In this document: piece after piece, positions 12,401-24,400 of the stretch
Layout of the letters: each line of letters starts with the position of its first letter
Numbering within the stretch: position 1 is the stretch's first letter
DNA from: Mytilus trossulus
Lineage: Eukaryota > Mollusca > Bivalvia > Mytilida > Mytilidae
Assembly (NCBI RefSeq): GCF_036588685.1
Contig: NC_086379.1
Span: 15,795,862-15,859,861, forward strand
DNA length: 64,000 nt
Direction of reading: 5' to 3'
The notes under the pieces: generated by a model
What the model was told of the DNA's origin: nothing
What the model saw: only the letters and a program-made list of their open reading frames with translations
The model's database searches: none
Position numbers and translations under genes: made by a program

Positions 12401-15400
12401 TATAACTAGCGAACTTGAAGCAAGAATGACGATAAAACAAAAGGTTTGTATTAAAAGAAATGCTCACAGCCGAATGATTGGTATAAACGAATATTGTGTA
12501 AAAAAAGTATAATTTTGAATGCATTTGCATGATTAGTATAACAGTCCTTATATCCTAAAATTCTTGTTATTGCATTGGAAACGATATTTGATCCCAAATT
12601 TATTTCTATGTGTTCGGATATTTTGATAGCAGTTTGGGTTTATTATCGAGTTATTATACATATGTAATTTATGTTATGCTTTAGTGTATTTATATTTACG
12701 TTAAAAACAATAAAAAAAAAAGGTTTTCAAATTTTGTACTTTTTAAGGCACGAAACAAATGCAATCAGTTTGGTAATTGTGTACTACGATTACACTTTAT
12801 AAGCAAATATATTTCATTTGTATATATTTTTGTGTGTCATAACTAATAAATAACATGTACAGTTTATATTTATGATATCAACAATATTACACTACAAACT
12901 GCTCAGATTCTGAATTGACCAGTTATTGTGCTCGACCAGTAAAATCGAGCACACATTTTACTCGACTTGTCTCGACATTGTCTCGACTGGACTTAACTGT
13001 ACTTGAGTGTACTCGACTAGGTCTCGACTTTACTTAATTAGTCTGAAATGGTCTTGACCAAGACTCAACCTGTCTCTACCTGTCTTGACTAGTCTCGACT
13101 CAGTCTGAACCAGTCTCGACCAGTCTTGACTAGTCTTGACCTTCAAATTTAGTTTTGACTGGTATAAAGAAGCCCATCTAACTAAATTAAATATTGATCT
13201 TACAAAATTCAAGCTTATTAGGTAGTTTGATTACTGGCTGTGAAATAAAAAAACAAATTTTTACAATAGGTAAAAATAAAAATTATTATATAAATTCAGA
13301 TAGGCATCTTTAAATTTTCTAATATCTTTTTCAAATCAACTTGGATTTTCATCAAACTATGCACCTATCTAAGATATATATCAAGCTTCCGGAATCCCAT
13401 TTCATTTACTTTTTTGTTGTACAGCCATGAAATTTAAGAATTAAAGTCATCTCGGTAAAAAAGGCTAGGATTTGCAATTTGGACAAAATAGAGATAGTCA
13501 TCTTTAATTGTTTTTAATAACTTTTTCAAAATCACTTGGATTTTCATCAAACTATGCAGCTATCTTAGATATATATCAAGCTTACTGAATCCCATTTCAT
13601 TTACTTTTTTGTTGTATTGCTGTAAAATTTAAGAATTAAAGTCATCTAGGTAAAAAAAGCTAGGATTTGCAATTTGGACAAAATAGAGATAGGCATCTTT
13701 AATTTTTCTAAGAACTTTTTCAAAATCACTTGGATTTTCATCAAACTATGCAGCTATCTTAGATATATATCAAGCTTACTGAATCCAATTTCATTTACTT
13801 TTTTGTTGTATTGCTGTAAAATCTAAGAATTAAAGTCATCTCGGTAAAAAAAAGCAAGGATTTGCAATTTGGACAAAATAGAGATAGGCATCTTTAATTT
13901 TTTTAATAACTTTTTCAAATCAACTTGGATTGTCATCAAACTATGCAGCTATCAAAGATGTATATCAAGCTTACTGAATCCAATTTCATTTACTTTTTTG
14001 TTGTATTGCTGTAAAATTTAAGAATTAAAGTCATCTCGGTAAAAAAAAGCTAGGATTTGCAATTTGGACAAAATAGAGATAGGCATCTTTAATTTTTTTA
14101 ATAACTTTTTTAAATCAACTTGGATTGTCATCAAACTATGCAGCTATCATAGATGTATATCAAGCCTACTGAATCCCATTTCATTTACTTTTTTGTTGTA
14201 CTGTTGTAAAATTTAAGAATCAACGTATTCTAGGTACAAAAGCTAGGTAAGGATTTGCAGTTTTGACAAAATAGAGATAGTACACTTTAATTTTTTCATA
14301 ACTTTTTGAAATCAACTTAGATTTTCATCAAACTCTATAACTATCTTTGCAATATTCTTGCTAAATATCTTACTAAACCATAAGTTGTTATTTAGTTTGG
14401 TGTATTTCTGTCAAATTTAAGAAGTTAATTAATCTACGTGTGGGTCAAAAAGCTTTGATATTAGAAATATATCTTTCTTAAAATAAAAATATTTTTTAAG
14501 ATTTCATATCTTTTTTTCAAATCAGCATAAACAAAATAAACCCCTTTTTTTGTAGTAAAACAAAAAATTAATATCATGAACTTTCATAACAATCCTTGAA
14601 AACCTTTTAAAAAAAGAAATGTGTTCCAAAGTTACAGTAAAAATTTATTTTAATCAAATCTTAAAATATTTTTTTGTCAAATTTAATGACATGGCACTAT
14701 ACATGGTTTAATTACATCAGTACACCTGAGTTTTACAGGTAAAAAGAAAGCCCTACTTTTCTTAAACTCGTGTATTACTTATCAAGAGAATTAAAAAAGC
14801 CTTGCGATTTAGATTAAAACAGGATGTTGCATCTTTGAATAAATGTTATTTAGAATTTAAAACTCTCTGGTAGATGTGATCTTTTTAATAAGTTTGCCCC
14901 AAGCAGAAGGTATTGCCTTATAAATCACCACAAATCAGAAGAACTATTTGAATAATTTCTTTAATTTTTTTTTTCTTTTTGATAAAATTGAGAATGGAAA
15001 TGGGGAATGTGTCAAAGAGACAACAACCCGACCAAAATAAAAAAAACACACAACAGCAGAAGGTCACCAACAGGTCTTCAATGTAGCGAGAAATTCCCGC
15101 ACCCGGAGGCGTCCTTCAGCTGGCCCCTAAAAAAATATATACTAGTTCAGTGATAATGAACGCCATACTAATTTCCAAATTGTACACAAGAAACTAAAAT
15201 TTAAATAATACAAGACTAACAAAGGCCAGAGGCTCCTGACTTGGGACAGGCGCAAAAATGCGGCGGGGTTAAACATGTTTGTGAGATCTCAACCCTCCCC
15301 CTATACCTCTAACCAGTGTAGAAAAGTAAAAGCATAACAATACGCACATTAAAATTCAGTTCAAGAGAAGTCCGAGTCTGATGTCAGAAGATGTAACCAA

Positions 15401-18400
15401 AGAAAATAAACAAAATGACAATAATACATAAATAACAACAGACTACTAGCAGTTAACTGAAATGCCAGCTCCAGACTTCAATTAAACTGACTGAAAGATT
15501 ATGATTTCATCATATGAACATCAGGCACAATCCTTCCCGTAAGGGGTTTAGTATCATACCATCATAACATATATGAGAAGAACATAACCCGTGTCATGCC
15601 AACAACTGTTTTTAGAATAAATGTGTTTAGTTCCGACGCAAAGACCTTATCAGTGACTCAATATTAACGCCAAAATATGCAATCTTTAATGACTTGACAA
15701 CAGTATCGTAATTATATCCCTTCTTAATAAGTCTATTCAAAGGTTTTGTAAGTTTATGAGGTGAATACTGACACCTTTGTGCTTTATAAAGAATATTTCC
15801 ATAAAAAATTGGATGTGAAATACCTGAACGTATAAAAAGTCTGCATGTTGAGCTATATTTACGAATGATGTCTTTATACCGATGATAAAATTTAGTAAAT
15901 GTTTTGACTAGTTTGTGATATCGAAAACCCTGGTGTAATAATTTTTCAGTAATACATAAATTTCTCTCGTTAAAATCTAAAACATTGTTACATACACGAG
16001 CGAATCGTACAAGTTGAGATATATAAACACCGTAAGATGGTGACAAGGGAACGTCACCATCTAAAAACGGATAATTAACGATAGGAAATGAAAAATCATC
16101 CCTTTTATCATAAATTTTAGTATTCAACTTTCCGTTAGTGATATAGATATCAAGATCGAGGAAAGGGCAGTGGTCATTGTTAGTATTAGCTTTATTTAAA
16201 GTGAGTTCACCAGGATAAATTTCATTAATATACATACTGAAGTCGTCATTATTGAGAGCCAAAATATCATCCAAATATCTAAAAGTATTATTAAATTTGT
16301 TTATCAGATGTTGTTTTGATGGGTCTTTGCTTATTTTTGTCATAAATTGTAACTCATAACAATACAAAAAGAGGTCCGCAATAAGTGGTGCACAGTTAGT
16401 CCCCATTGGAATTCCGATAATCTGACGATATACGGAATCCCCAAAGCGAACAAAAATGTTATCTAGTAAAAATTCAAGGGCATATATAGTATCAAAGCAT
16501 GTCCAATTAACATAGTTTTTTTGTTTATTGCTACTAAAAAATGACCTAAAAGAGTTTGAACATATATATTCACATTCTGATTTTTTGAATGCCCATTTAA
16601 TTAGGTGTGTGAATTTTTTCTTAATGAGAATGTGAGGCAATGTGGTATACAGGGTAGAAAAATCAAAACTTTGAACAGATTCAAAATCACCAATATAAGC
16701 ATGCAATTTATCAAGTACTTCCAACGAGTTCTTGACACTCCAAAAGTAATTTATTCCACTATTTTCGAAGGCCTTATTTGAACAATTTATTATAAGGTTT
16801 TTAATTGTACCAAGTGTGCTGGTAAGAATAATAGACAATTTAGTAGTTGAACAATGGCTTGAAGACGAAATAAATCTATATTTGTAAGGGGTTTTGTGTA
16901 GCTTCGGAAGCCAATACATAGTTGGAACTTTCATTGTATTTGGCTCTGCTTGTAAAGCGGTGGCTAAAAGTTTATGTTTGTTACAGATTTCGTTTTCTGA
17001 AAATGGAGTCAGTTGGAATGTTGGTGAATTGGTGATTTCCTTTTTCAGAACCTCGATGTAAAATTTACGTCAAACAATAATAATATTATTAGCAGCTTTA
17101 TCGGCCGGGACAAAAACAAATTCCTTGGCTAGTTCTTTTAGTTTATGTTTGATACGAGAAATAGGTTTATTGTGGTTATTGTTAATAGTAAAATGTTCTT
17201 TAAAATGTTGAATACGTATATCAACTATCTTCATTACTGAATTAAAAAAAGAGTCCAAAGATTTTTTGTCAGCTTTTTCCCGTTTTATCCCGATATATTT
17301 ATAGGATATATATATATATCCAGAGACATATAATTATATGTCTCTGATATATCAAAAGGAATAAAGCATTAAAGGAATTATATAACTAATTTATATATAC
17401 TTTTTCCAAAATTATGAGGAAAGATATATATCTAATATTGTAGCTTTTTGACCTACATGTAGACTAATTAAATTCTTAAATTTGACAGAAATACACCAAA
17501 CTAAATAACAACCTATGTTTCAGTAAGACTGATACATCACCAAGGTAGCTATATAGATTGAATAAAATCCAAGTTGATTTGAAAAAGTTATTAACAAGTT
17601 TAAAGTGTACTATCTCTATTTTGTCAAAACTGCAAATCCTAGTTTTTTTTACCCAGATTAAATTAATTCTTAAATTGGACAGCAATACACCAAACTAAAT
17701 AACAACCTGGGATTCAGTAAAATTAATACATCAACAAGGTAGCTATATAGTTTGAATAAATCCAAGTTGACTTGAAAAAAATATTAAAAAAATTAAAGTG
17801 TACTATTATATCTTTATTTTGTTTGAACTGCAAATTCTATCTTTCTTGACCTAGATTAATAAAATTCTTAAATTTGACAGCAATTCAACAAAAAACAAAA
17901 TAACCTGGGATTCAGTAAGCTTGATATATATCTGAGAGAGCTGCATAGTTTGATGAAAATCCAAGTTGATTTGAAAAAGTTATTAGAAAATTTAAAGTGT
18001 ACTATCTCTATTTTGTCCGAATTGCAAATCCTAGCTTTTTTTACCAACATTTCTTTAATTCTTAAATTTTACAGCAATACAATAAAAAAGTAAAAGAAAT
18101 AGGATTCAGTAAGCTTGATATATATCTAAGATAGCTGCATAGTTTGATGACAATCCAAGTTGATTTGAAAAAGTTATTAAAAAAATTAAAGATGCATATC
18201 TCTATTTTGTCCAAATTGCAAATCCTAGCTTTTTTTACCGAGATGACTTTAATTCTTAAATTTTACAGCAATACAACAAAAAAGTAAATGATATGGGATT
18301 CAATAAGCTTAAAATATATCTAAGATAGCTGCATAGTTTGATGAAAATCCAAGTGATTTTGAAAAAGTTCTTAGAAAATTTAAAGTGTACTATCTCTATT

Positions 18401-21400
18401 TTGTCTGAAATTGCAAATTGTAGCTTTTTTTACCAACATTTCATTAATTCTTAAATTTTTCAGCAATACAATAAAAGAGTAAATGAAATGGGATTCAGTA
18501 AGCTTGATATATATCTAAGATAGCTGCATAGTTTGATAACAATCCAAGTTGATTTGAAAAAGTAATTAAAAAAATTAAAGATGCCTATCTCTATTTTGTC
18601 CAAATTGCAAATCCTAGCTTTTTTACCAACATTTCTTTAATTCTTAAATTTTACAGCAATACAAAAAAAAAGTAAATGAAATTGGATTCAGTAAGCTTGA
18701 TATATCTGAGATAGCTGCATAGTTTGATGAAAATCCAAGTGATTTTGAAAAAGTTATTAAAAAAATTAAAGATGCCTTATCTCTATTTTGTCCAAATTGC
18801 AAATCCTAGCTTTTTTTTACCAAGATGACTTTAATTCTTTAATTTTACAGCAATACAACAAAAAAGTAAATGAAATGGGATTCAGTAAGCTTGATATATA
18901 TCTAAGATAGCTGCATAGTTTGATGAAAATCCAAGTTGATTTGAAAAAGTTATTAGAAAATTTAAAGATGCCTATCTGAATTTATATAATAATTTTTATT
19001 TTTACCTTATTGTAAAATATTTTTTTTTATTTCACTGCCAGTAATCAAACTACCAAATAAGCGTGAATTTTGTAAGATCAATATTTAATTTAGTTAGATG
19101 CGCTTCTTTATACCAGTCAAAACTAAATTTGAAGGTCAAGACTAGTCGAGGCAGGTCGAGACTGGTTCAGACTGAGTCGAGACTAGTCAAAACAGGTCGA
19201 GACAGGTCAAGCCTTGGTCAAAACCATTTCAGACTAATTAAGTAAAGTCGAGACCTAGTCAAGTACACTTAAGTACAGTTAAGTCCAGTCGAGACAATGT
19301 TGAGACTAGTTGAGTAAAATGTGTGCTCGATTTTACTGGTCGAGCACAAAAACTGGTCACTTCAGACTCTGAGCAGTTTGTAGTGTTATGCAAGCATAGA
19401 TAATTTGGGTTGTGACGTACGTACTTATAGTGTGTTCAGTTGATGAATTGATCATTACATTGTTAACAATGCAATTATAAAATTAAATTCAAATGTTATT
19501 TTCAATTGAAATCAAACTGGTCAGATTTAGTGTGTGTATGTTTTGTTTTGTTTTTGTTATTAATGAATTTGATTGTACGGGCAGGGGTAGACCTCATTAG
19601 GTGGAATATTTTTAAAGTCCATAGCATTTTTCTGACTTAATTTGATTTTCTTATCAAACATCATAAGACGATATTGCAGCATATATATAGGCTATTCAGT
19701 AGATCATTTATAACCTTCATGGATTCCGACGATGTACATTTCGTGTGCAGAAAATTATAAAAAAAAAAATTTTGATCATCGTAGTATATATGTTTTGGTG
19801 ATTTGTTTAGAATATATGATATTATCCATATGTTATCCTTCACTTAATTACAGGTATAAACTAGAACAAAGTCATTTGTTCAAGTCAAGAATACCTTCTT
19901 TTTTTCTACCATTAGTTAAAAAACACGGATGATTTCGCAGTTGCTTTTAAAAAAGCCAGGACAATAATAAACACTGATTGTTTTGGATAAATACAAGGAA
20001 ATTGTGCTTCTTTGTTGATTAAAACATATAATAGTATTTCTTATAAGTTGGGTAGTCATGTAAAACTATCATAATTATGAATTAGAAATTGATTGCCCTT
20101 ATCGAATGTTTTGTTCGCTCAATAAAGCTCAAACTATAATAAATGAAATGGTTCGATTCACTCGAAAAAAAACACGATCCTAGCCGGACACTATAACTAT
20201 CGTGTTAGTGGTAGTAATAACAAATCCTTCACAGTTTCAAACTTATCTTGTTTAGGCGCGTTCAAAGCTAGGTCATGGTACAAAAACTGGTCAATTTTCA
20301 AAGACCACATTTATACATTACAGTTATTTCTGGTATTTAATTTGTTGTGGTGTTAGGTTGCTGTTTTTTTTCTCACGTTTACCTTTTAAATAACAAACTA
20401 TATTTTTAATATGTATTCATTTTCTTTATATTACCCTTTCTATAGTTTTTTCTGTCTCCGTTCTTATAATTTCCTTCTGTATTTTCGTTTCTTTTCCTTT
20501 CTTTGTTATCATCGTCTATGTTATAATTGGAATTTTGAGAATCTACAAGAACTAAAAGATATTAACTGCTAATTCTCAAATAGATAATATATTTTTATAT
20601 ATTTTATATAATAGTAAAATTAAGTATACACCATGTTTTCATGCAATGGTTAAAACCTGATTTATGTAAGGCGATTGATTCATTTAAATTGAGTTTTTTA
20701 ATGCAGGAACAAAAAAATATTTTAATTTTTAACCTCGGCAATTGCAATTTTCAATGAAAATACAAAGGTTAATTTGTAGCGATTATTTTTCTCTACTAAT
20801 TAGGAAACTTTGTTTTCGCTGTCATATGCTGTGATGCATTCATCGCAGATAATTTTCCTGCATACCTCTTTGTGATCATTTTATTCCTTAACTTCGTGTT
20901 TGCTATTTTGTTTTGTTATAAAATATTTACGTTTATTGAACATTAGTAAACTACTGTAGCTGAAATTTATAATATGTTATAAAGAGATAATTAACAGTAG
21001 ATTATATATCACTTTTTTTCAGTGACGTCCCATATGAACGTGCAATGAACAGACAATCTTTATTGCTTAATTCGTTTTTAACAGTCTGGGCATACAGAGA
21101 GAACATCTTGCAACCTCACAAATAGTAAGTTTTGGGGTGTTGGCAAATTCTTCATACCAGAATATAAAGCATTTCTCAAAGCATCTCAATTCGTGTACCC
21201 AACGGAACCCATGAATATGAGTACCATACGATAGATATGAATTCAGTTTCTTTATATTACCTTGTTTTATGTCATCTTTTCTTTCAATAATTCCTCCATT
21301 TTCTTCTCTCTTCTTACTACCATTTTCATCTTTTGTAATTCTGCTTGTACCATCATCACAGTTAAATGAACCTACAAAAAATAATAGAGATTTACTGCGT

Positions 21401-24400
21401 ATTCCCAAACAGCTGATATATGGTATATGAATATAGAAACATTTAAAGAACATACTATATTATTATAATGCATTCGTTTTCATTATATTACGTTTTCTAT
21501 CGTTCTCTCTGTATTTTCATTCATTTCTCCATTTTTGTCTCTTTCCTTTCCTGGTTTTCAACTTCTGTATCACTATCTGTGTTATCATTGGAGTTTTGAG
21601 AATCTCAAATAAAAGAGTTGAACTAAAATAGTATTTCCCTTTACTGAAACAAATATACATGTATGTAACCTTACTTATTACAACAAGGAGTTAAACTTAG
21701 ACTGTATAACTAGCTATAAATAGGCTCGGCGATAACAAAATGGCTCATAAAAAAAATGTTAAATGTAACGTTAACTTAACAGGACTATTAAAATCCCTCG
21801 ACTACAGGTACCGGACTTTTAAGCCGACCGTGCAAGGGCTAAATAGCCAGTCATGGTCGTTAAAATCTTCCATTTGTTGTTCCTGGCTTTGAACAATCAA
21901 ATATAAAGATGGAAAAATTGTGGTTGTAAGCACTCTAATCAAACCTAAGTTAGTTGTGAAGCTGAACGATAATGAAATCTAGTTCAAAATACAATGCCAA
22001 CTAATAATTAATGTTTTGCCAGACTTAAAAAAGTAAGCACAAGTTCTCAACTTTATTTGAACCGATTATATCACCCTTTATAATCGATATTCCTTAACTA
22101 TCAAAATATGTGATCTTTCTATGACCCTTCGTTTTATCATTGCAACTTTTTCAATCATTATTACTTGTTTTCTGTTTTGGTACTTCGTCCTTTTTTTCCC
22201 CATTATCCTTTTTCTTCTGATCACGCCGAATGTGGTATTTTCCCCTAGCAGCTGTAATGACATTTGACAGAAAGTATATTACGTTTATACCTATGTTTGC
22301 TTTGTATTGGTGGTCATACAATTACATGAAAAGTGATAAGCAAATCAAAGCTAATTTTTTTTGTCCATATTCAATTAACAAATAAATGGCCAGAAAGTAC
22401 TTGTCAGTTTCCCCTCTTATCCGCCTGTCGTCTTTTAAGCAAGTTACATTTGGTACCAACTTGAACAATATTATGTAAACTTACCTATGGAAAGGGACAA
22501 TAGTTTTCTGCAGTCTTCTTTTGAACAATTGTTGGTTTTTTTATAACTTTTTGTACATATGTTCACCAAGCAATCATCAGTCAAGTTTGTATACATTACT
22601 GGATATGACGAATTCATATGAAATGAAAATTCGATTGATGTGACTCATAAAGCAAACTATTTTAGACTTTCACTTTTTATGAAATTTGTTCACAACCTTT
22701 CGAAATCACATTTTATTTCAAATGGTTTGCAAGCTTGAACATGCATAAATAGCAATAAACGTAACAGTATTACCATCGGTCATCACTTTTTGTAACAGTT
22801 GATCTGTTTCATTAGTTGAAAATTAAAAATTACCAGTTGAAAATATAACCGTCATGCAAACAATTGAAGCTTTAAAAAAAGATTGACTCTGTTAATCTTA
22901 TGCGTTTTAAGCGCTTGTTTGTATTTAATTTCACAAGCACGGAACATTTGATATGCCAAATATTTGAAAATCAAGAACGTATAAATTCATAAACACATTA
23001 CAAAAACAATACATGTATGACTATGACCAAAGAAACCAAGAATAATAGCCAAATCTATTTAAGGTAGTACAATACAAAGATTTTATAACTCCTACACCCA
23101 AGTTTTAAAATGCTGTAACTTTCTTAATAATGTTTGAAAATTTATAAAAGCTGTAGTTTTAGACAAACTAACAGATTACTTTTTCAAATTAATGCAATGT
23201 TAGCATTATGCAACAATTATGTAACCAATTATAATGTTAACTGTGTCTAAAATATTTTTCACAAAATTTTCACTTTCAAATGAAATAAGTTTCTGCAAAG
23301 GTTTCCCTAGTGGGTTGATCTTATTATACGTTGTTCCTATGGCCATTATCTATAAACATGTGTCTCATATTTCAGATAGAACGTATAGAACAAATTTTAC
23401 ACGTAATATAATGCTATCTTCTTTTATGTGGTTAGGATGTTTACACTTATTAGAGATTTATGAGAGAATGGAATACCATAAGGACAATTTGATACATCCT
23501 TTTGAAGCCCATGACGTGTTTATTAAGATTTCGTTAAGATTTTCTGTATAGTTAAAGAGATGATATAGCTTAATTCATTCAAATGAACTGACTCAGATTT
23601 TGACACTAATTACATAATAATTGATTACATAATATTTTCATATTAAATATATTGCAACCATTTAATAGATTAATCTTTTATCTATCTATATATAAATTAA
23701 CTCTTTTATTATTTTCTATGCATTCATAAAAAAGTTACAGCATTTTAAAGATTGGTGATTGGAACTAAAAAAATCTTTGTATTGTGCTACCTTAAGGTTT
23801 ATTTTTTGAAGAAAATTGGGACCATATTATCGAAATACCTATGTTATTTATTAACAACAAAAACAAAAATATCAAAAGTATGTTTCCAATAATGGCAGTT
23901 AGAAATAAGATTACGAAAAACCAAGGAAAATCAAAACTTAACGTTCCTTATCAATTGGAAAATCAAAAGCCCAAGCACTTTAAACAAATGGAAAAGACCT
24001 ACTATATATCTGTTCTTCTTTATGTACAAAATAGTGAATAAAAACCTGGTTTGGGGGCTAATAAAACATTTCACTTATATGACAGTCGCATATAAGTCAA
24101 TTCTATAATATTGCTAGCTAGCTTTAAAACTTTGTTTTTTAAGAAAACGCCTGCACCAAATCAGGAATATAAGAGATGTTATCCATTCGTTTGATGTGTG
24201 TTTGGGCTTATGATTTTGTCATTTGATTACAGACTTTGTTTTCGAATTTTTCTTGGAGTTCAGTAGTTTTGTGATTATACCTTTTTCCTCAGGTAGTTAA
24301 GGAGCCTCTGTCATTTGTTAGTCTGTTTGATTTAAGTTTATAGTTCAGTTTGACGTCCATTTTTACTGAAAATGCACACATTTTATTTTAGGGGCTGTTG

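Larger units (their letters stand above)
12887..19388. mobile_element. CACTA-type (EnSpm-like) DNA transposon, non-autonomous, with satellite-built arms
   Basis: Ends are perfect inverted copies of CACTACAAACTGCTCAGA (12890-12907 and 19368-19385), flanked by TTA on both sides (12887-12889 and 19386-19388). CACTA ends with a 3-bp target duplication define the CACTA/EnSpm superfamily. Next to each end is a zone rich in GTCTCGAC-like motifs and a hairpin, as in plant En/Spm subterminal regions. Inside lie inverted arms of 1.6 and 2.0 kb made of a ~195-bp tandem repeat. The centre (14.5-17.4 kb) holds retroelement sequence and no transposase, so mobilisation would need an enzyme from elsewhere. 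The arms have diverged, so the insertion is not recent. A foldback-type element is the alternative reading. Confidence 0.75.

Noticed and set aside
13030..13212. 60-residue frame (minus) with a near twin at 19,063-19,245 (plus)
   Set aside because: The twins are the same subterminal DNA in the two inverted arms; the similarity comes from the arms, and the frame is made of repeated GTCTCGAC motifs.
13299..14482. CRISPR-like repeat array
   Set aside because: Units of about 195 bp repeat along their whole length without unique spacers, in eukaryotic DNA.
14985..15626. SECIS element for the TGA-containing RT
   Set aside because: ATGA, AA and TGAT words occur in the 3' tail, but I could not fold them into the canonical spacing by eye; left as a test, not a feature.
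21067..21453. Long minus frame running through linker exon b and its donor, with several Cys
   Set aside because: The part past the donor has a stop in the matching duplicated sequence at 11.0 kb; only the exon between splice sites is supported.
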